NCBI GenBank assembly: GCA_017445525.1
Contig: JAFSTZ010000023.1
Location: 1 to 9,712 of the forward strand
Direction: 5' to 3'
DNA from: Eubacterium sp.
GTDB taxonomy: Bacteria > Bacillota > Clostridia > Lachnospirales > Lachnospiraceae
DNA length: 9,712 nucleotides
In this document: positions 1 to 7,429 of the stretch, piece after piece
Layout: each line of letters opens with the position of its first letter
How positions within the stretch are numbered: the stretch's first letter is position 1
Notes under the pieces: model-generated
Databases searched by the model: none
What the model was told of the DNA's origin: nothing
Seen by the model: the letters and a program-made list of their open reading frames with translations, nothing else
Made by a program: the position numbers and the translations under genes

Positions 1-1274
1 CCCGGAAGGGTCTGAAGTCTCCCCGTACCTGTCTGTGAGTTCACAAGTGAATACGGCAGATACGGATCCAGACTCTCAGGTACAAGTCCGAGCTCCTGTT
101 CTATCCAGTCGGCGTTTCCGCCATTCTCCTTTGGATGTATGGTACAGGTAGAGTAAACCAGTACTCCGCCGGATTTGAGCATCGATACTGAGGCAGAAAC
201 TATATCCCTCTGTATCTCCACAAGCTCATCGACCACCGTTGGCGACCTGTACTTGAGCTCCGGCTTTCTGCCGATGATACCGTACCCCGAACAGGGCACA
301 TCACACAGCAGCACATCTGCTTTATCTTTCCATGAAGTATCTGTCTTTCTTCCGTCAAACAGCTTGATCTCAACATTTATATATCTCATGCGAGAGATGT
401 TCTCCCTGATCCTCGACAGCTTCCTCTCACTGAGATCGCGTATGCTCACTACTCCGGTTCCGTCCAGGCACATCAGCGCATGCACCGCCTTTCCTCCCGG
501 TGCTCCACAGACATCCACCACGTGATCCCCATGCTTTATGCCGGCAACCGTTACGGGGAGCATGGAGCCCTCGTCCTGTACATAGAAAAGTCCCTCATCG
601 TAGCCGGGTAACATTCTCACATCCGGACTCCCGTGAAGGATTATGGTGTTTTTCATATATCTTCCGAAGTCGTAAGGAATCTCCAGCATCTTTGCATAAT
701 CATCAACGCCTATCTTCGTAGGGTCGATATGCAGAGTCACCTCACCGTCACGGCTCAGAAAGAACTTTGCCATCTTTGCGGTTGTCTTTTTGCCGTAGTT
801 GTGATCTATGATATCCCAGAGATCCCTCGGCATACTATACTTCTCGTGAGGGAGCATCTTTTTCCACGGATCCTCGATGGGAGGAGTCTCCAGTTCCCTG
901 ACATATCCGCGCATGATCGCATTTATAAAACCTCTTTTGCCCTGGTTGTCGCACAGAGACTGTATGGCATCACAGGATGCGTAAGCAGGGATACTGTCCA
1001 TATATTCCAGCTCATAAAAACCGAGCCGCAGCATAGTCCTGACATCGGGAGTCATATTGCGGACGGGTCTGTCGGCGAATCTGCGGATCATCGCATCAAG
1101 GCGTACCGCATACTCAATGGTGCCAAAGGCCTCTCTCTTGAGCAGGGCTGCCGAATCCGCACCCAGCTCCTCTCTGTCGGCGATCATGTGATACAGAACA
1201 TCGGACTTTCCGCCCTTCTCCATCACATCGAAAACCAACTCATATGCCAACTCTCTTACATCTCTGTTACTCAA
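1..1274 (-). CDS. rsmB: 16S rRNA (cytosine-967-C5)-methyltransferase RsmB, 3' end cut off by the window edge
   Basis: Transfers a methyl group from S-adenosylmethionine to C5 of C967 in 16S rRNA. 424 residues are visible. An N-terminal NusB-like RNA-binding domain (about residues 4-130) precedes a Rossmann methyltransferase domain with the SAM loop VDVCGAPGGK (253-262), the PCSG motif (catalytic Cys328) and the STCT motif (Cys377). This pair of cysteines is diagnostic of m5C RNA methyltransferases. The reading frame is open to base 1, so only a short C-terminus is missing. The start is taken as TTG at 1274: an in-frame TAA lies six codons upstream with no ATG or GTG between, an AGGAG stands 9 nt before it, and the peptide starting there aligns with the usual RsmB N-terminus (VRELAYELVFDV). 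The start lies inside fmt, overlapping its last 8 bases, which suggests translational coupling. Function is near certain; the TTG start is likely. Confidence 0.95.
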   Translation of the reverse strand, partial: MSNRDVRELAYELVFDVMEKGGKSDVLYHMIADREELGADSAALLKREAFGTIEYAVRLDAMIRRFADRPVRNMTPDVRTMLRLGFYELEYMDSIPAYASCDAIQSLCDNQGKRGFINAIMRGYVRELETPPIEDPWKKMLPHEKYSMPRDLWDIIDHNYGKKTTAKMAKFFLSRDGEVTLHIDPTKIGVDDYAKMLEIPYDFGRYMKNTIILHGSPDVRMLPGYDEGLFYVQDEGSMLPVTVAGIKHGDHVVDVCGAPGGKAVHALMCLDGTGVVSIRDLSERKLSRIRENISRMRYINVEIKLFDGRKTDTSWKDKADVLLCDVPCSGYGIIGRKPELKYRSPTVVDELVEIQRDIVSASVSMLKSGGVLVYSTCTIHPKENGGNADWIEQELGLVPESLDPYLPYSLVNSQTGTGRLQTLP

Positions 1275-2202
1275 AAGACGATTCTCCTGTTACCAGCGGA
1301 TTTCCATTCAGGAAACTTGCCGCATCCATGATTTTTTTACCCTCGGGCTGCAGGCTTCGTATACGCAGCTGTCCGTCTCCTGTCTGGATGAGAAATGCTT
1401 TCTTTGTCACCTCACTCACAACCCCGGGGCTGTATGTACTGTTTCCGGAAACGACCTCAGCCTTGTGAAGCTTCACTGTCTTTCCGCCATGACTGCAGTA
1501 TACTCCCGGCCACTCTGATAACGCTCTTATCTTTCTCTCTATCTGTACGGCAGACTGTGAGAAGTCAACCTTGCCCATCTCCTTTGAAAGGATTTTTGCA
1601 TACGAGCTTTTTTCATCATCCTGTTTCACGGGCGCAAGCATTCCCTTGGCGGCACTATCCAGCACCTGCAGGATGAGATCGCATCCGATCTGTGTAAGCC
1701 TGTCAGTGAGACTCTGCGTGGTCTCGTCCGGAGCAAGCTCTACTCTCTCACTCATCAGTATATCTCCGGTATCTATCCCCTCATCCATCTGCATGATGGT
1801 GACTCCGGAATACTCATTGCCTTCCATGATGGCCCACTGCATGGGAGCCGCCCCGCGCCATGCAGGCAAAAGCGATGTGTGGATATTTATACAACCGTAC
1901 TTCTTCATATGCAGGATGTCCGATGACAGTATCTGCCCAAACGCAAATACCACCATAACATCGCAGTCGATCCCGCGAAGTATATCAACAAACTCTGCAT
2001 CACGGATCTTCATCGGAGTATATACATCTATCCCGTTTGAAACAGCGTACTCCTTGACCGGAGTGGGTACCGGTGTTCCGTGTCTCCCCCTCGCCTTATC
2101 CGGCTGGGTTATGACCGCGACCACCTCGTGTTCATCAGACTCATGCAGCCTCTTTAGTACCGGCACGGCAAAGTCCGGAGTAGCCATAAAAATGATTCTC
2201 AT
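1267..2202 (-). CDS. fmt: Methionyl-tRNA formyltransferase
   Basis: Formylates the amino group of methionine on initiator tRNA using 10-formyltetrahydrofolate, in the cytoplasm, before translation initiation. The 311-residue product has the usual family length. It opens with MRIIFMATPDFAVP (family consensus MGTPDFAVP; here Ala for Gly). The catalytic region INIHTSLLPAWRGAAP contains Asn106 and His108, with Asp144 in MDEGIDTGD completing the triad. The C-terminal OB-like domain (about 205-311) carries the WPGVY motif. I chose the ATG at 2202 because it gives the conserved N-terminus; an in-frame ATG at 2226 would add eight unconserved residues and lacks a ribosome binding site. AAGGAG at 2215-2220 is 12 nt from the chosen ATG, slightly far. 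The gene follows def by 33 bases and overlaps rsmB. Fmt and Def act at opposite ends of the formyl-methionine cycle, and their pairing is widespread in bacteria. Confidence 0.97.
   Translation of the reverse strand: MRIIFMATPDFAVPVLKRLHESDEHEVVAVITQPDKARGRHGTPVPTPVKEYAVSNGIDVYTPMKIRDAEFVDILRGIDCDVMVVFAFGQILSSDILHMKKYGCINIHTSLLPAWRGAAPMQWAIMEGNEYSGVTIMQMDEGIDTGDILMSERVELAPDETTQSLTDRLTQIGCDLILQVLDSAAKGMLAPVKQDDEKSSYAKILSKEMGKVDFSQSAVQIERKIRALSEWPGVYCSHGGKTVKLHKAEVVSGNSTYSPGVVSEVTKKAFLIQTGDGQLRIRSLQPEGKKIMDAASFLNGNPLVTGESSFE
1284..1288 (-). promoter_or_regulatory. Ribosome binding site that supports the TTG start of rsmB
   Basis: AGGAG on the minus strand, 9 nt before the TTG at 1274-1272, inside the last codons of fmt. 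No ATG or GTG codon is available in the rsmB frame between the upstream stop and this site, so it decides the start. Confidence 0.7.
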
Positions 2203-2235
2203 CCCGTCAAAACACTCCTTGCACATACATGCTTA

Positions 2236-2742
2236 TCATTCAAAGCCTTCCCGCTTCATAACATCCTTTACCTCATCGGGATCATACAGTCTTCCATCCT
2301 CGGCTTTTTCCACATACATATGGCCGTCAAGATGCTCTACCTCGTGGATCAGCGCCCTGGCCAACAGTTCCTCCCCCTCTATGATAACTTCATTCATATC
2401 GATATCAAGTGCTTTGACCTTTACGTAATTCGGCCTTGTCACGATACCTGCCTTTTCAGGGACACTCAGGCATCCCTCCATGCCTCTCTGCTCGCCGGAT
2501 GTCTCAAGTATGACCGGATTGATCATGACGATACCGCCTGTATGATCCTCGGTCACATCAACCACAGCGATCCTTTTGAGTATGCCGACCTGGGGAGCCG
2601 CAAGTCCGACACCGTCGTGATCATACATCGTGTCAAACATATCCCCGATAAGCACCTTTGTTTTTTCTTTCATTTCCTTGACCGGTTTGCAGGGCTTGTT
2701 CAGTATATCATCTCCCATAACCCTTATATTTCTTATAGCCAT
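2236..2742 (-). CDS. def: Peptide deformylase
   Basis: Metal-dependent hydrolase that removes the formyl group from the N-terminal methionine of new proteins. The 168-residue product has the three family motifs: GVGLAAPQ (44-51), EGCLS (89-93, metal-ligand Cys91) and HEVEH (133-137, metal ligands His133 and His137, catalytic Glu134). The usual third motif is HExDH, so Glu136 for Asp is a mild variation outside the catalytic residues. Length and N-terminus (MAIRNIRVMGDDIL) fit the short type-1/type-3-like bacterial enzymes. AGGAGG at 2750-2755 lies 7 nt before the ATG. It is preceded by an 86-base spacer after priA and followed by fmt. Identification is secure. Confidence 0.97.
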   Translation of the reverse strand: MAIRNIRVMGDDILNKPCKPVKEMKEKTKVLIGDMFDTMYDHDGVGLAAPQVGILKRIAVVDVTEDHTGGIVMINPVILETSGEQRGMEGCLSVPEKAGIVTRPNYVKVKALDIDMNEVIIEGEELLARALIHEVEHLDGHMYVEKAEDGRLYDPDEVKDVMKREGFE

Positions 2743-2841
2743 CTCGCCGCCTCCTGGTTTTCTACGGTGATCATTCCGACGATCATGTCCGTCAAAATAC
2801 TCCGTTATTTATATTGATCAAAGTGTGATCAAACCACACTT
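2743..2841. other. priA-def spacer with hairpin and twin TGATCA sites
   Basis: The last bases of priA and the spacer form a hairpin: AAGTGTG (2821-2827) pairs with CACACTT (2835-2841) across a 7-nt loop. No run of T follows on the minus strand, so it is not a standard terminator. Two copies of TTTGATCA (minus strand; 2815-2822 and 2826-2833) sit 11 bases apart, about one helical turn, and two further GATCA words occur at 2768-2772 and 2781-2785. A TATAAA-like hexamer follows the pair on the minus strand, but I see no -35 at proper distance. This might be an operator, or chance. Confidence 0.35.
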
Positions 2842-4925
2842 CTTGAATAGTTTAAAAAACAGTCTCTCGCAGATGCGTTACCCTTGATCTCCTTTTCTAT
2901 GCGAAGCATATATCTGTCGAGCAGATGCGGATCCTCACTTTTTATATAAAATGAGATGCGATGCATATCCTTGATAAATGCCGGGTTATCCGGAGCCGGA
3001 CCCACCGGCTCAAGCCTGTCACCAAACTCATCCTCTGCTGCAAAAGATGCTATCTTCTCACTCATCGATACAGCCTTGTCGTGATCCTTTGATGAGATCA
3101 GTATCTTCAGCATATGCATAAATGGAGGATAGTCGCCCAGATGTCTGTAGCTCAGCTCGCTCTCATAAAATATCGAGTCATCTTCTCTTTTTATGGCATC
3201 TATACAATAAGCATCAGGCTGGTATGTCTGTATGACCATCTCGCCCGGCTTGTCTCCTCTGCCTGCCCGGCCTGCCGCCTGTTTCAAGAGCTGATAAGTG
3301 TTCTCAAAGCTCCTAAAATCACCTCTGTGCATGGAAAGGTCTGCCGCTATAGCTCCGACCAGAGTGACGTTGGGCATATCGTGTCCCTTGACGATCATCT
3401 GGGTACCGACCAGTATGTCAGCCTCTTTTTCTCTGAAAGGCTTTAACACACGCTCATGTCCGCCTTTATTCTTAGTGGTATCGGCATCCATCCTCAGTAC
3501 TCTGGCACCGGGAAACATCTTCTCAGCCAGATCGCAAACCTGCTCGGTTCCCATACCGAATCCGGCGATATAGGACGAACCACACTCCGGACAGGTCTTC
3601 GGCATAGGCTTTTTGCTGCCGCAGTAATGGCAGATCAGATACGGATGATCCCCGTGCGAGTGCTCGGTCATGGACACGTCGCAGTGGTCGCACTTTATCA
3701 CATATCCGCAGCTCCTACAGGACACAAATCCTGCATATCCGCGTCTGTTTATAAATAGCATGGTCTGCTCACCGGCTTCGAGTCTCTGTCTGATCTTCTC
3801 TGTCAGAAGTTCGGAAAAGATCGAGTAGTTCCTAGCCTTCAGCTCCTCTTTGAGATCCACCACATGGATCTTCGGAGGCTCCGCTCCTCCCGCTCTGTTC
3901 CGCATGGTCAAAAGTTTGTAATCACCGTTTTTGGCCGAAAGATAACTCTCAACCGACGGTGTCGCGGAACCCAGCACTACCGACGCCCCACATCTCCTCG
4001 CACGCTCTATTGCGACCTCTTTGGCGTGATATGTAGGAGTTTTCTCGCTCTGATAACTCCCGTCATGCTCCTCATCTATGATGATGATCCCAGGATCTTT
4101 GAAAGGAAAAAAAAGAGCGGACCGGGGTCCGATCACTATATCGGATTCGCCTTTTGCGGCTCTCATATACTGTGTGTATCTCTCACCCTGTGACATCCTG
4201 GAATTGAGGATGCTCACCCTGTCCCCGAATAGAGCTTCAAATCTCTCCCGCATCTGGTGAGTCAGTGCGATCTCAGGGATGAGCACTATCGCCTGTCTGC
4301 CCTGTGACAGAACCTCCTGCAGCATCGCCATGTACACCTCGGTCTTGCCCGATCCGGTGACGCCGTAGAGGAGATATGTCTCCCTCTTCCCCTTCCTGTA
4401 ATCATTGATAAATGTATCGGTCACCTGTCTCTGTTCATCATTCAGAACTATGGGGTAATCTTTATCTATGCTTGTTTTATCTGTCTGATCGGTATCTGTG
4501 GAAGCATCTCTGACAGTCTTTGCCTGATTCGAATCAGTATCGGTCTTTTCGGTAGCGACATCCTGCTTTTTACGCCTTTCCTTGACCTTTGATCTGATGG
4601 GAAGAACAGTTTTTATCGCCTCGTTCATGGTCGGACCGTATCGGCTTCTGATCCATGCGGCAAGTCCGAGAAGCTGTCCCTCTACGGGTACATCCTTGTC
4701 TACGGTCTCCAGGATCTCCTTGAGTTTGTCCCGATCCCACTCACTGTCTTCCTTTATCGCGATAACGTATCCTGTCATCCTGCGATTCCCTCTGCCAAAG
4801 GGAACTGTGACCGGAGTACCCTCACTCACCTTGTCGGCAAGCCCCTCCGGTATCCTGTATTCAAACGGTCTGTCAAGCTCCTCCACGGAGATATCGACTA
4901 TAACCTCCGCTATATCAGGCTTCAT
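2829..4925 (-). CDS. priA: Primosomal protein N' (replication restart helicase PriA), short form
   Basis: Superfamily 2 DNA helicase that recognises stalled forks and D-loops and reloads the replicative helicase. The 698-residue product starts with the 3'-DNA-end-binding domain (about 1-110). The helicase core follows: Walker A GVTGSGKT (188-195), Walker B DEEH (284-287), GSATP (319-323), GTQM (507-510) and QAAGRAGR (549-556). Between the helicase lobes are eight cysteines (403, 406, 412, 415, 432, 435, 445, 448) that bind two zinc ions. The C-terminal domain (about 590-698) is present. Between residues 115 and 157, where PriA normally has a winged-helix domain, there is only a Thr/Asp/Lys-rich, low-complexity linker, which explains a length below the usual 730-800. 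The ATG at 4925 has AGGAG 8 nt upstream (4934-4938) and overlaps the 3' end of murF by 11 bases, so the two are probably translationally coupled. Confidence 0.97.
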   Translation of the reverse strand: MKPDIAEVIVDISVEELDRPFEYRIPEGLADKVSEGTPVTVPFGRGNRRMTGYVIAIKEDSEWDRDKLKEILETVDKDVPVEGQLLGLAAWIRSRYGPTMNEAIKTVLPIRSKVKERRKKQDVATEKTDTDSNQAKTVRDASTDTDQTDKTSIDKDYPIVLNDEQRQVTDTFINDYRKGKRETYLLYGVTGSGKTEVYMAMLQEVLSQGRQAIVLIPEIALTHQMRERFEALFGDRVSILNSRMSQGERYTQYMRAAKGESDIVIGPRSALFFPFKDPGIIIIDEEHDGSYQSEKTPTYHAKEVAIERARRCGASVVLGSATPSVESYLSAKNGDYKLLTMRNRAGGAEPPKIHVVDLKEELKARNYSIFSELLTEKIRQRLEAGEQTMLFINRRGYAGFVSCRSCGYVIKCDHCDVSMTEHSHGDHPYLICHYCGSKKPMPKTCPECGSSYIAGFGMGTEQVCDLAEKMFPGARVLRMDADTTKNKGGHERVLKPFREKEADILVGTQMIVKGHDMPNVTLVGAIAADLSMHRGDFRSFENTYQLLKQAAGRAGRGDKPGEMVIQTYQPDAYCIDAIKREDDSIFYESELSYRHLGDYPPFMHMLKILISSKDHDKAVSMSEKIASFAAEDEFGDRLEPVGPAPDNPAFIKDMHRISFYIKSEDPHLLDRYMLRIEKEIKGNASARDCFLNYSRSVV

Positions 4926-6363
4926 CAGGCTGTCTCCTGAGCAATGCTTCTACAACCTCATCAAGATGCATGCCTCTGGATCCCTTGAACAGAACCCTGT
5001 CGCCATCCTTTATCTCTTCTGCAAGACTGTTTATCAGTTCAAAATTATCCTTGCAGCTTTTTGCCGGTATATCTGTATGTTCATTCAGGTATTTAACTAT
5101 GATCTCTGACTCGTTTCCCACTGTATACAGTGCATCGAGCCTTCTGCCTGCTGCAGCCTCGCTCTCTATAAATGCTCCGATGCTTTTGTGCAGCTCCGAA
5201 GATTTCTCTCCAAGCTCCAAAACATCTCCGAGGACAGCAATCCTTCTCGCATCCCCTGAATAGGAGAACATCGCTCTGATGTTAGATCGGATAGAGTCAG
5301 GGCTGGCGTTATAAGTGTCATCTATAAAGCTTGCACCACCATAACTCTTTAAAGCACCTCTCATATCGAGCGGCATGTACTCACCTACAGCCTCTATCGC
5401 ATCAGCGATATCAACCCCGTACTCAAGTCCTATGGCAAGTGCCGAAAGTGAGTTGGTCACATTGTGCTCGCCCATGGCAGAAAGCCTGACCTGTGCCTCG
5501 CCGGAAGGATAAACAAATGTGAAATGCTCTCCATCCTCATCTGCATAAATATCCTTTGCCATAAACGAAAGCTTGGATATATCCTCCTTGAAATCACTTT
5601 CTATCCCATAGAAAAACGTGCCGCAATGTCCATCGCAGCAGTCATACGGCAGATTGTTTGTGATCATATCGTAGAGGTCGGCATTTCCACACGCAAAAAG
5701 TCTTCCCTTGTCACCGAACTTGCGGATGATACGACCTTTTTCTTTACAGATATTCTCTCTGGAGCCCATGTTACCGATATGTGAAACTCCGATATTGGTG
5801 ATAACTGCAGCAGAGGGAGCGGCGATATCCACAAGTCTGTCCATCTCTCCGGGTATGCTTACACCCATCTCAAAAACAGCCATCTCTATGGTCGAATCAA
5901 GATGGAACATCATCAATGAGAGTCCCACCTGAGAGTTCATATTTTTATATGTGATAAGTGTCTTGTATTTCTTGCTGAGGACAGCACCTATCATCTCCTT
6001 GGTCGACGTCTTGCCGACACTTCCGGTCACTCCGATGACAGGGATATCAAATCTCCTCCTGTACCACGCAGCCAGCTTCTGAAGGGCTTCGACAGTGTCC
6101 TCCACATAAACACACGCACCAAGTGAGGTGTCCGCATCCTCGTTCGGCTCGGACGATATCACGCACGCCGCACCGCGACTCAGCACATCGGGGATATACT
6201 CATGGCCGTCAACTCTCGCACCGATGATCGCTACGAACACGCATCCCTTGCCGGTCTCTCTCGAATCGGTGAAGACTCCGCCGTCACAAACTCCGGCAGG
6301 GTCGCCCCAGCCGAGCTTACCTCCCGTCGCCTCACATATATCTTTTACAGTAAATGATTCCAT
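4915..6363 (-). CDS. murF: UDP-N-acetylmuramoyl-tripeptide--D-alanyl-D-alanine ligase
   Basis: ATP-dependent Mur ligase that adds D-Ala-D-Ala to UDP-MurNAc-tripeptide, the last cytoplasmic step of muropeptide assembly. The 482-residue product has the usual length. The N-terminal UDP-sugar domain (about 1-105, with FTDSR at 31-35) is followed by the central ATPase domain with P-loop GVTGSVGKTS (111-120), MGVS (166-169), TNIGVSHIGNMGS (189-201) and the lysine-containing KEKGRI (207-212). The C-terminal ligase domain carries MRGALK (334-339), DDTYNASPDS (348-357) and VLGDVLELG (377-385). The absence of the MurE DNPR signature and the presence of DTYNASPDS favour MurF over MurE. AGGAG at 6370-6374 lies 6 nt before the ATG. 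It overlaps priA. Its substrate contains diaminopimelate made through DapA and DapB, encoded just upstream. Confidence 0.97.
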   Translation of the reverse strand: MESFTVKDICEATGGKLGWGDPAGVCDGGVFTDSRETGKGCVFVAIIGARVDGHEYIPDVLSRGAACVISSEPNEDADTSLGACVYVEDTVEALQKLAAWYRRRFDIPVIGVTGSVGKTSTKEMIGAVLSKKYKTLITYKNMNSQVGLSLMMFHLDSTIEMAVFEMGVSIPGEMDRLVDIAAPSAAVITNIGVSHIGNMGSRENICKEKGRIIRKFGDKGRLFACGNADLYDMITNNLPYDCCDGHCGTFFYGIESDFKEDISKLSFMAKDIYADEDGEHFTFVYPSGEAQVRLSAMGEHNVTNSLSALAIGLEYGVDIADAIEAVGEYMPLDMRGALKSYGGASFIDDTYNASPDSIRSNIRAMFSYSGDARRIAVLGDVLELGEKSSELHKSIGAFIESEAAAGRRLDALYTVGNESEIIVKYLNEHTDIPAKSCKDNFELINSLAEEIKDGDRVLFKGSRGMHLDEVVEALLRRQPDEA

Positions 6364-6375
6364 CTGTTTCTCCTA

Positions 6376-6534
6376 TTATCTATTGCCGAACAGTGCATCA
6401 AGTTCCTCTGTCCATGTCCCAGGGTTATCCATGTATGTCCGTGCTAATCCTGCATACGCACAGTAGCGGCGTCCGGAACACATTTCGAGCACACTTTTAT
6501 ACGTGTGCAAGAAATGTGTTACCGGACACAAGCG
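6376..6534 (-). other. Small stop-to-stop reading frame through the palindrome to the murF start
   Basis: On the minus strand a frame of 52 codons lies between TAG (6537-6535) and TAA (6378-6376). The TAA abuts the murF ribosome binding site. The first half is encoded by the long palindrome. The second half, outside it, reads like ordinary protein and ends MDNPGTWTEELDALFGNR. Possible starts are TTG, GTG or an internal ATG (34- or 18-residue products), none with a convincing ribosome binding site. It could be a remnant of a gene 3' end, a small leader peptide, or a reading frame carried by a repeat element. I do not recognise a family. Confidence 0.25.
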
Positions 6535-6542
6535 CTACGTGC
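6458..6542. repeat. Long imperfect palindrome between dapB and murF
   Basis: On the plus strand the left arm is GCAC, GTAGCG, GTCCGG, AACACATTT, GCACAC (beginning at 6458, 6463, 6471, 6477 and 6489). The right arm is GTGTGC, AAATGTGTT, CCGGAC, CGCTAC, GTGC (beginning at 6503, 6512, 6522, 6533 and 6539). This makes about 31 base pairs interrupted only by small bulges (A; GC against ACAAG; A; CGA against AAG), with an 8-nt loop. It starts 5 bases after the dapB stop. Neither side is followed by a T tract, so it is not a typical intrinsic terminator. In RNA it would form one long hairpin able to act as a processing or stabilising element. Its form resembles miniature palindromic repeats such as ERIC; that identity is inference. 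Confidence 0.85.
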
Positions 6543-6547
6543 CTTTG

Positions 6548-7306
6548 TCAGTTATTAATCACATCAGACATAGAGTATTTCCCTGCCGGCTTGCAGCAGA
6601 GGAACTTTGCAGCTGCGAGGGCGCCCTTACCGAACACTGCCCTCGAGTAAGCCCTGTGTGAAAAAGTGATCACCTCATCAGTCCCCGCAAATATGACATC
6701 ATGATCACCAACTATGGTTCCACCTCTGACAGCCGAGATGCCTATCTCATCGGTATCTCTCTTCTGGCTGCGATCCGAGCGGTCATACACATAGTGATAC
6801 CTGTTATCTGCAGCTTCGTTGACGGCATCTGCAAGAGCAAGTGCCGTACCTGAAGGAGCATCAAGCTTTCTGTTGTGATGCTTCTCAACTATCTCGATAT
6901 CATATCCCTCGTTGCCGAGTACCTTTACCGCATCCTGGATAAGCTTGCTGATGACATTTATACCGAGTGACATATTGGCAGATCTCAGTACAGGGAACTT
7001 CCCGGACGCAGCCTCGATATCGGCTATCTGTTCATCCGTATAACCCGTGGTACACAGCACTGCACCTATCTGTCTCTCCTCACAATAGTTCAAGATATCC
7101 GAGAGCACGGCAGGATTTGAAAAATCAACCACCACGTCAGCCTCGATCTCGCAATCCATGATGTTCTCATAGATCGGATATTTGAGATTCTTGTTCACAA
7201 CTACATCCACACCTGCGACGATCTGTACCTCATCATCCGCTTCCGCAAGCTCAGATATCATAACACCCATAGCACCTGAGCATCCGCTCATAATAATCTT
7301 TGTCAT
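6548..7306 (-). CDS. dapB: 4-hydroxy-tetrahydrodipicolinate reductase
   Basis: NAD(P)H-dependent reductase that converts the DapA product HTPA to tetrahydrodipicolinate in lysine and meso-diaminopimelate synthesis. The 252-residue product has a dinucleotide-binding loop SGCSGAMG (7-14), the cofactor-domain motifs DFSNP (61-65) and TTGY (86-89), and the signature EKHHNRKLDAPSGTA (141-155), with His143/His144, catalytic Lys147 and the substrate-binding SGT. The start at 7306 gives the conserved MTKIIMSG N-terminus and has GGAGG 7 nt upstream (7314-7318). An in-frame ATG at 7348 would add fourteen unconserved residues with no ribosome binding site. It lies 123 bases after dapA, and a long hairpin follows its stop. 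Confidence 0.97.
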   Translation of the reverse strand: MTKIIMSGCSGAMGVMISELAEADDEVQIVAGVDVVVNKNLKYPIYENIMDCEIEADVVVDFSNPAVLSDILNYCEERQIGAVLCTTGYTDEQIADIEAASGKFPVLRSANMSLGINVISKLIQDAVKVLGNEGYDIEIVEKHHNRKLDAPSGTALALADAVNEAADNRYHYVYDRSDRSQKRDTDEIGISAVRGGTIVGDHDVIFAGTDEVITFSHRAYSRAVFGKGALAAAKFLCCKPAGKYSMSDVINN

Positions 7307-7429
7307 CCCGGTTCCTCCGTCATTTATAATCAAAAACTGTGAAAACAAATACGTTACTGTTCACCGCATAAAGCACGGTCAAGGCCTACGATTTCGGGCA
7401 CCTCGCCTATCCGTGGCGAATCGAAGATG
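7307..7429. other. dapA-dapB spacer with two small hairpins and a short open frame
   Basis: Just after the dapA stop, CGATT (7389-7393) pairs with AATCG (7419-7423) around an inner CGCC/GGCG stem (7404-7407 with 7415-7418). A second hairpin, ACCG (7363-7366) with CGGT (7376-7379), is extended by two G-U pairs in minus-strand RNA. A minus-strand frame beginning inside the dapA 3' end reads through the spacer, contains FDSPRIGEVPEIVGLD, and ends at TAA shortly after; it has no ATG. No T tract follows either hairpin. The spacer may be a repeat insert or an mRNA processing region. The dapB ribosome binding site is at its left end. Confidence 0.4.

Noticed and set aside
633..1331. Plus-strand open frame (232 codons) opposite rsmB
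   Set aside because: It is antisense to the NusB-like and methyltransferase domains of rsmB; no family features.
2203..2226. Upstream ATG for fmt
   Set aside because: It adds eight unconserved residues; the family starts at MRIIFM. The 12-nt spacing of the ribosome binding site leaves slight doubt.
1571..2428. Long plus-strand open frame (285 codons) opposite fmt and def
   Set aside because: It is antisense to two genes with complete catalytic motifs, its product is rich in Ser/Thr/Ile with no recognisable domain, and it has no matching ribosome binding site. It is a shadow of minus-strand codon bias.
2733..2786. 17-codon ATG frame overlapping the def start
   Set aside because: The nearest purine-rich site is too far from its ATG, and such a frame is easily expected by chance.
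6458..6542. Intrinsic terminator between dapB and murF
   Set aside because: Despite the long stem, no T tract follows on either strand, and the stem is interrupted by bulges on both sides.
7307..7348. Upstream ATG for dapB
   Set aside because: It adds fourteen residues before the conserved MTKIIMSG start and lacks a ribosome binding site; GGAGG sits at 7314-7318 for the downstream ATG.
7364..7412. Promoter beginning at TTGACC in the dapA-dapB spacer
   Set aside because: At 17 bases the -10 position reads CAGTAA, and the nearer TATAAA before dapB lacks a -35 and nearly touches the ribosome binding site.
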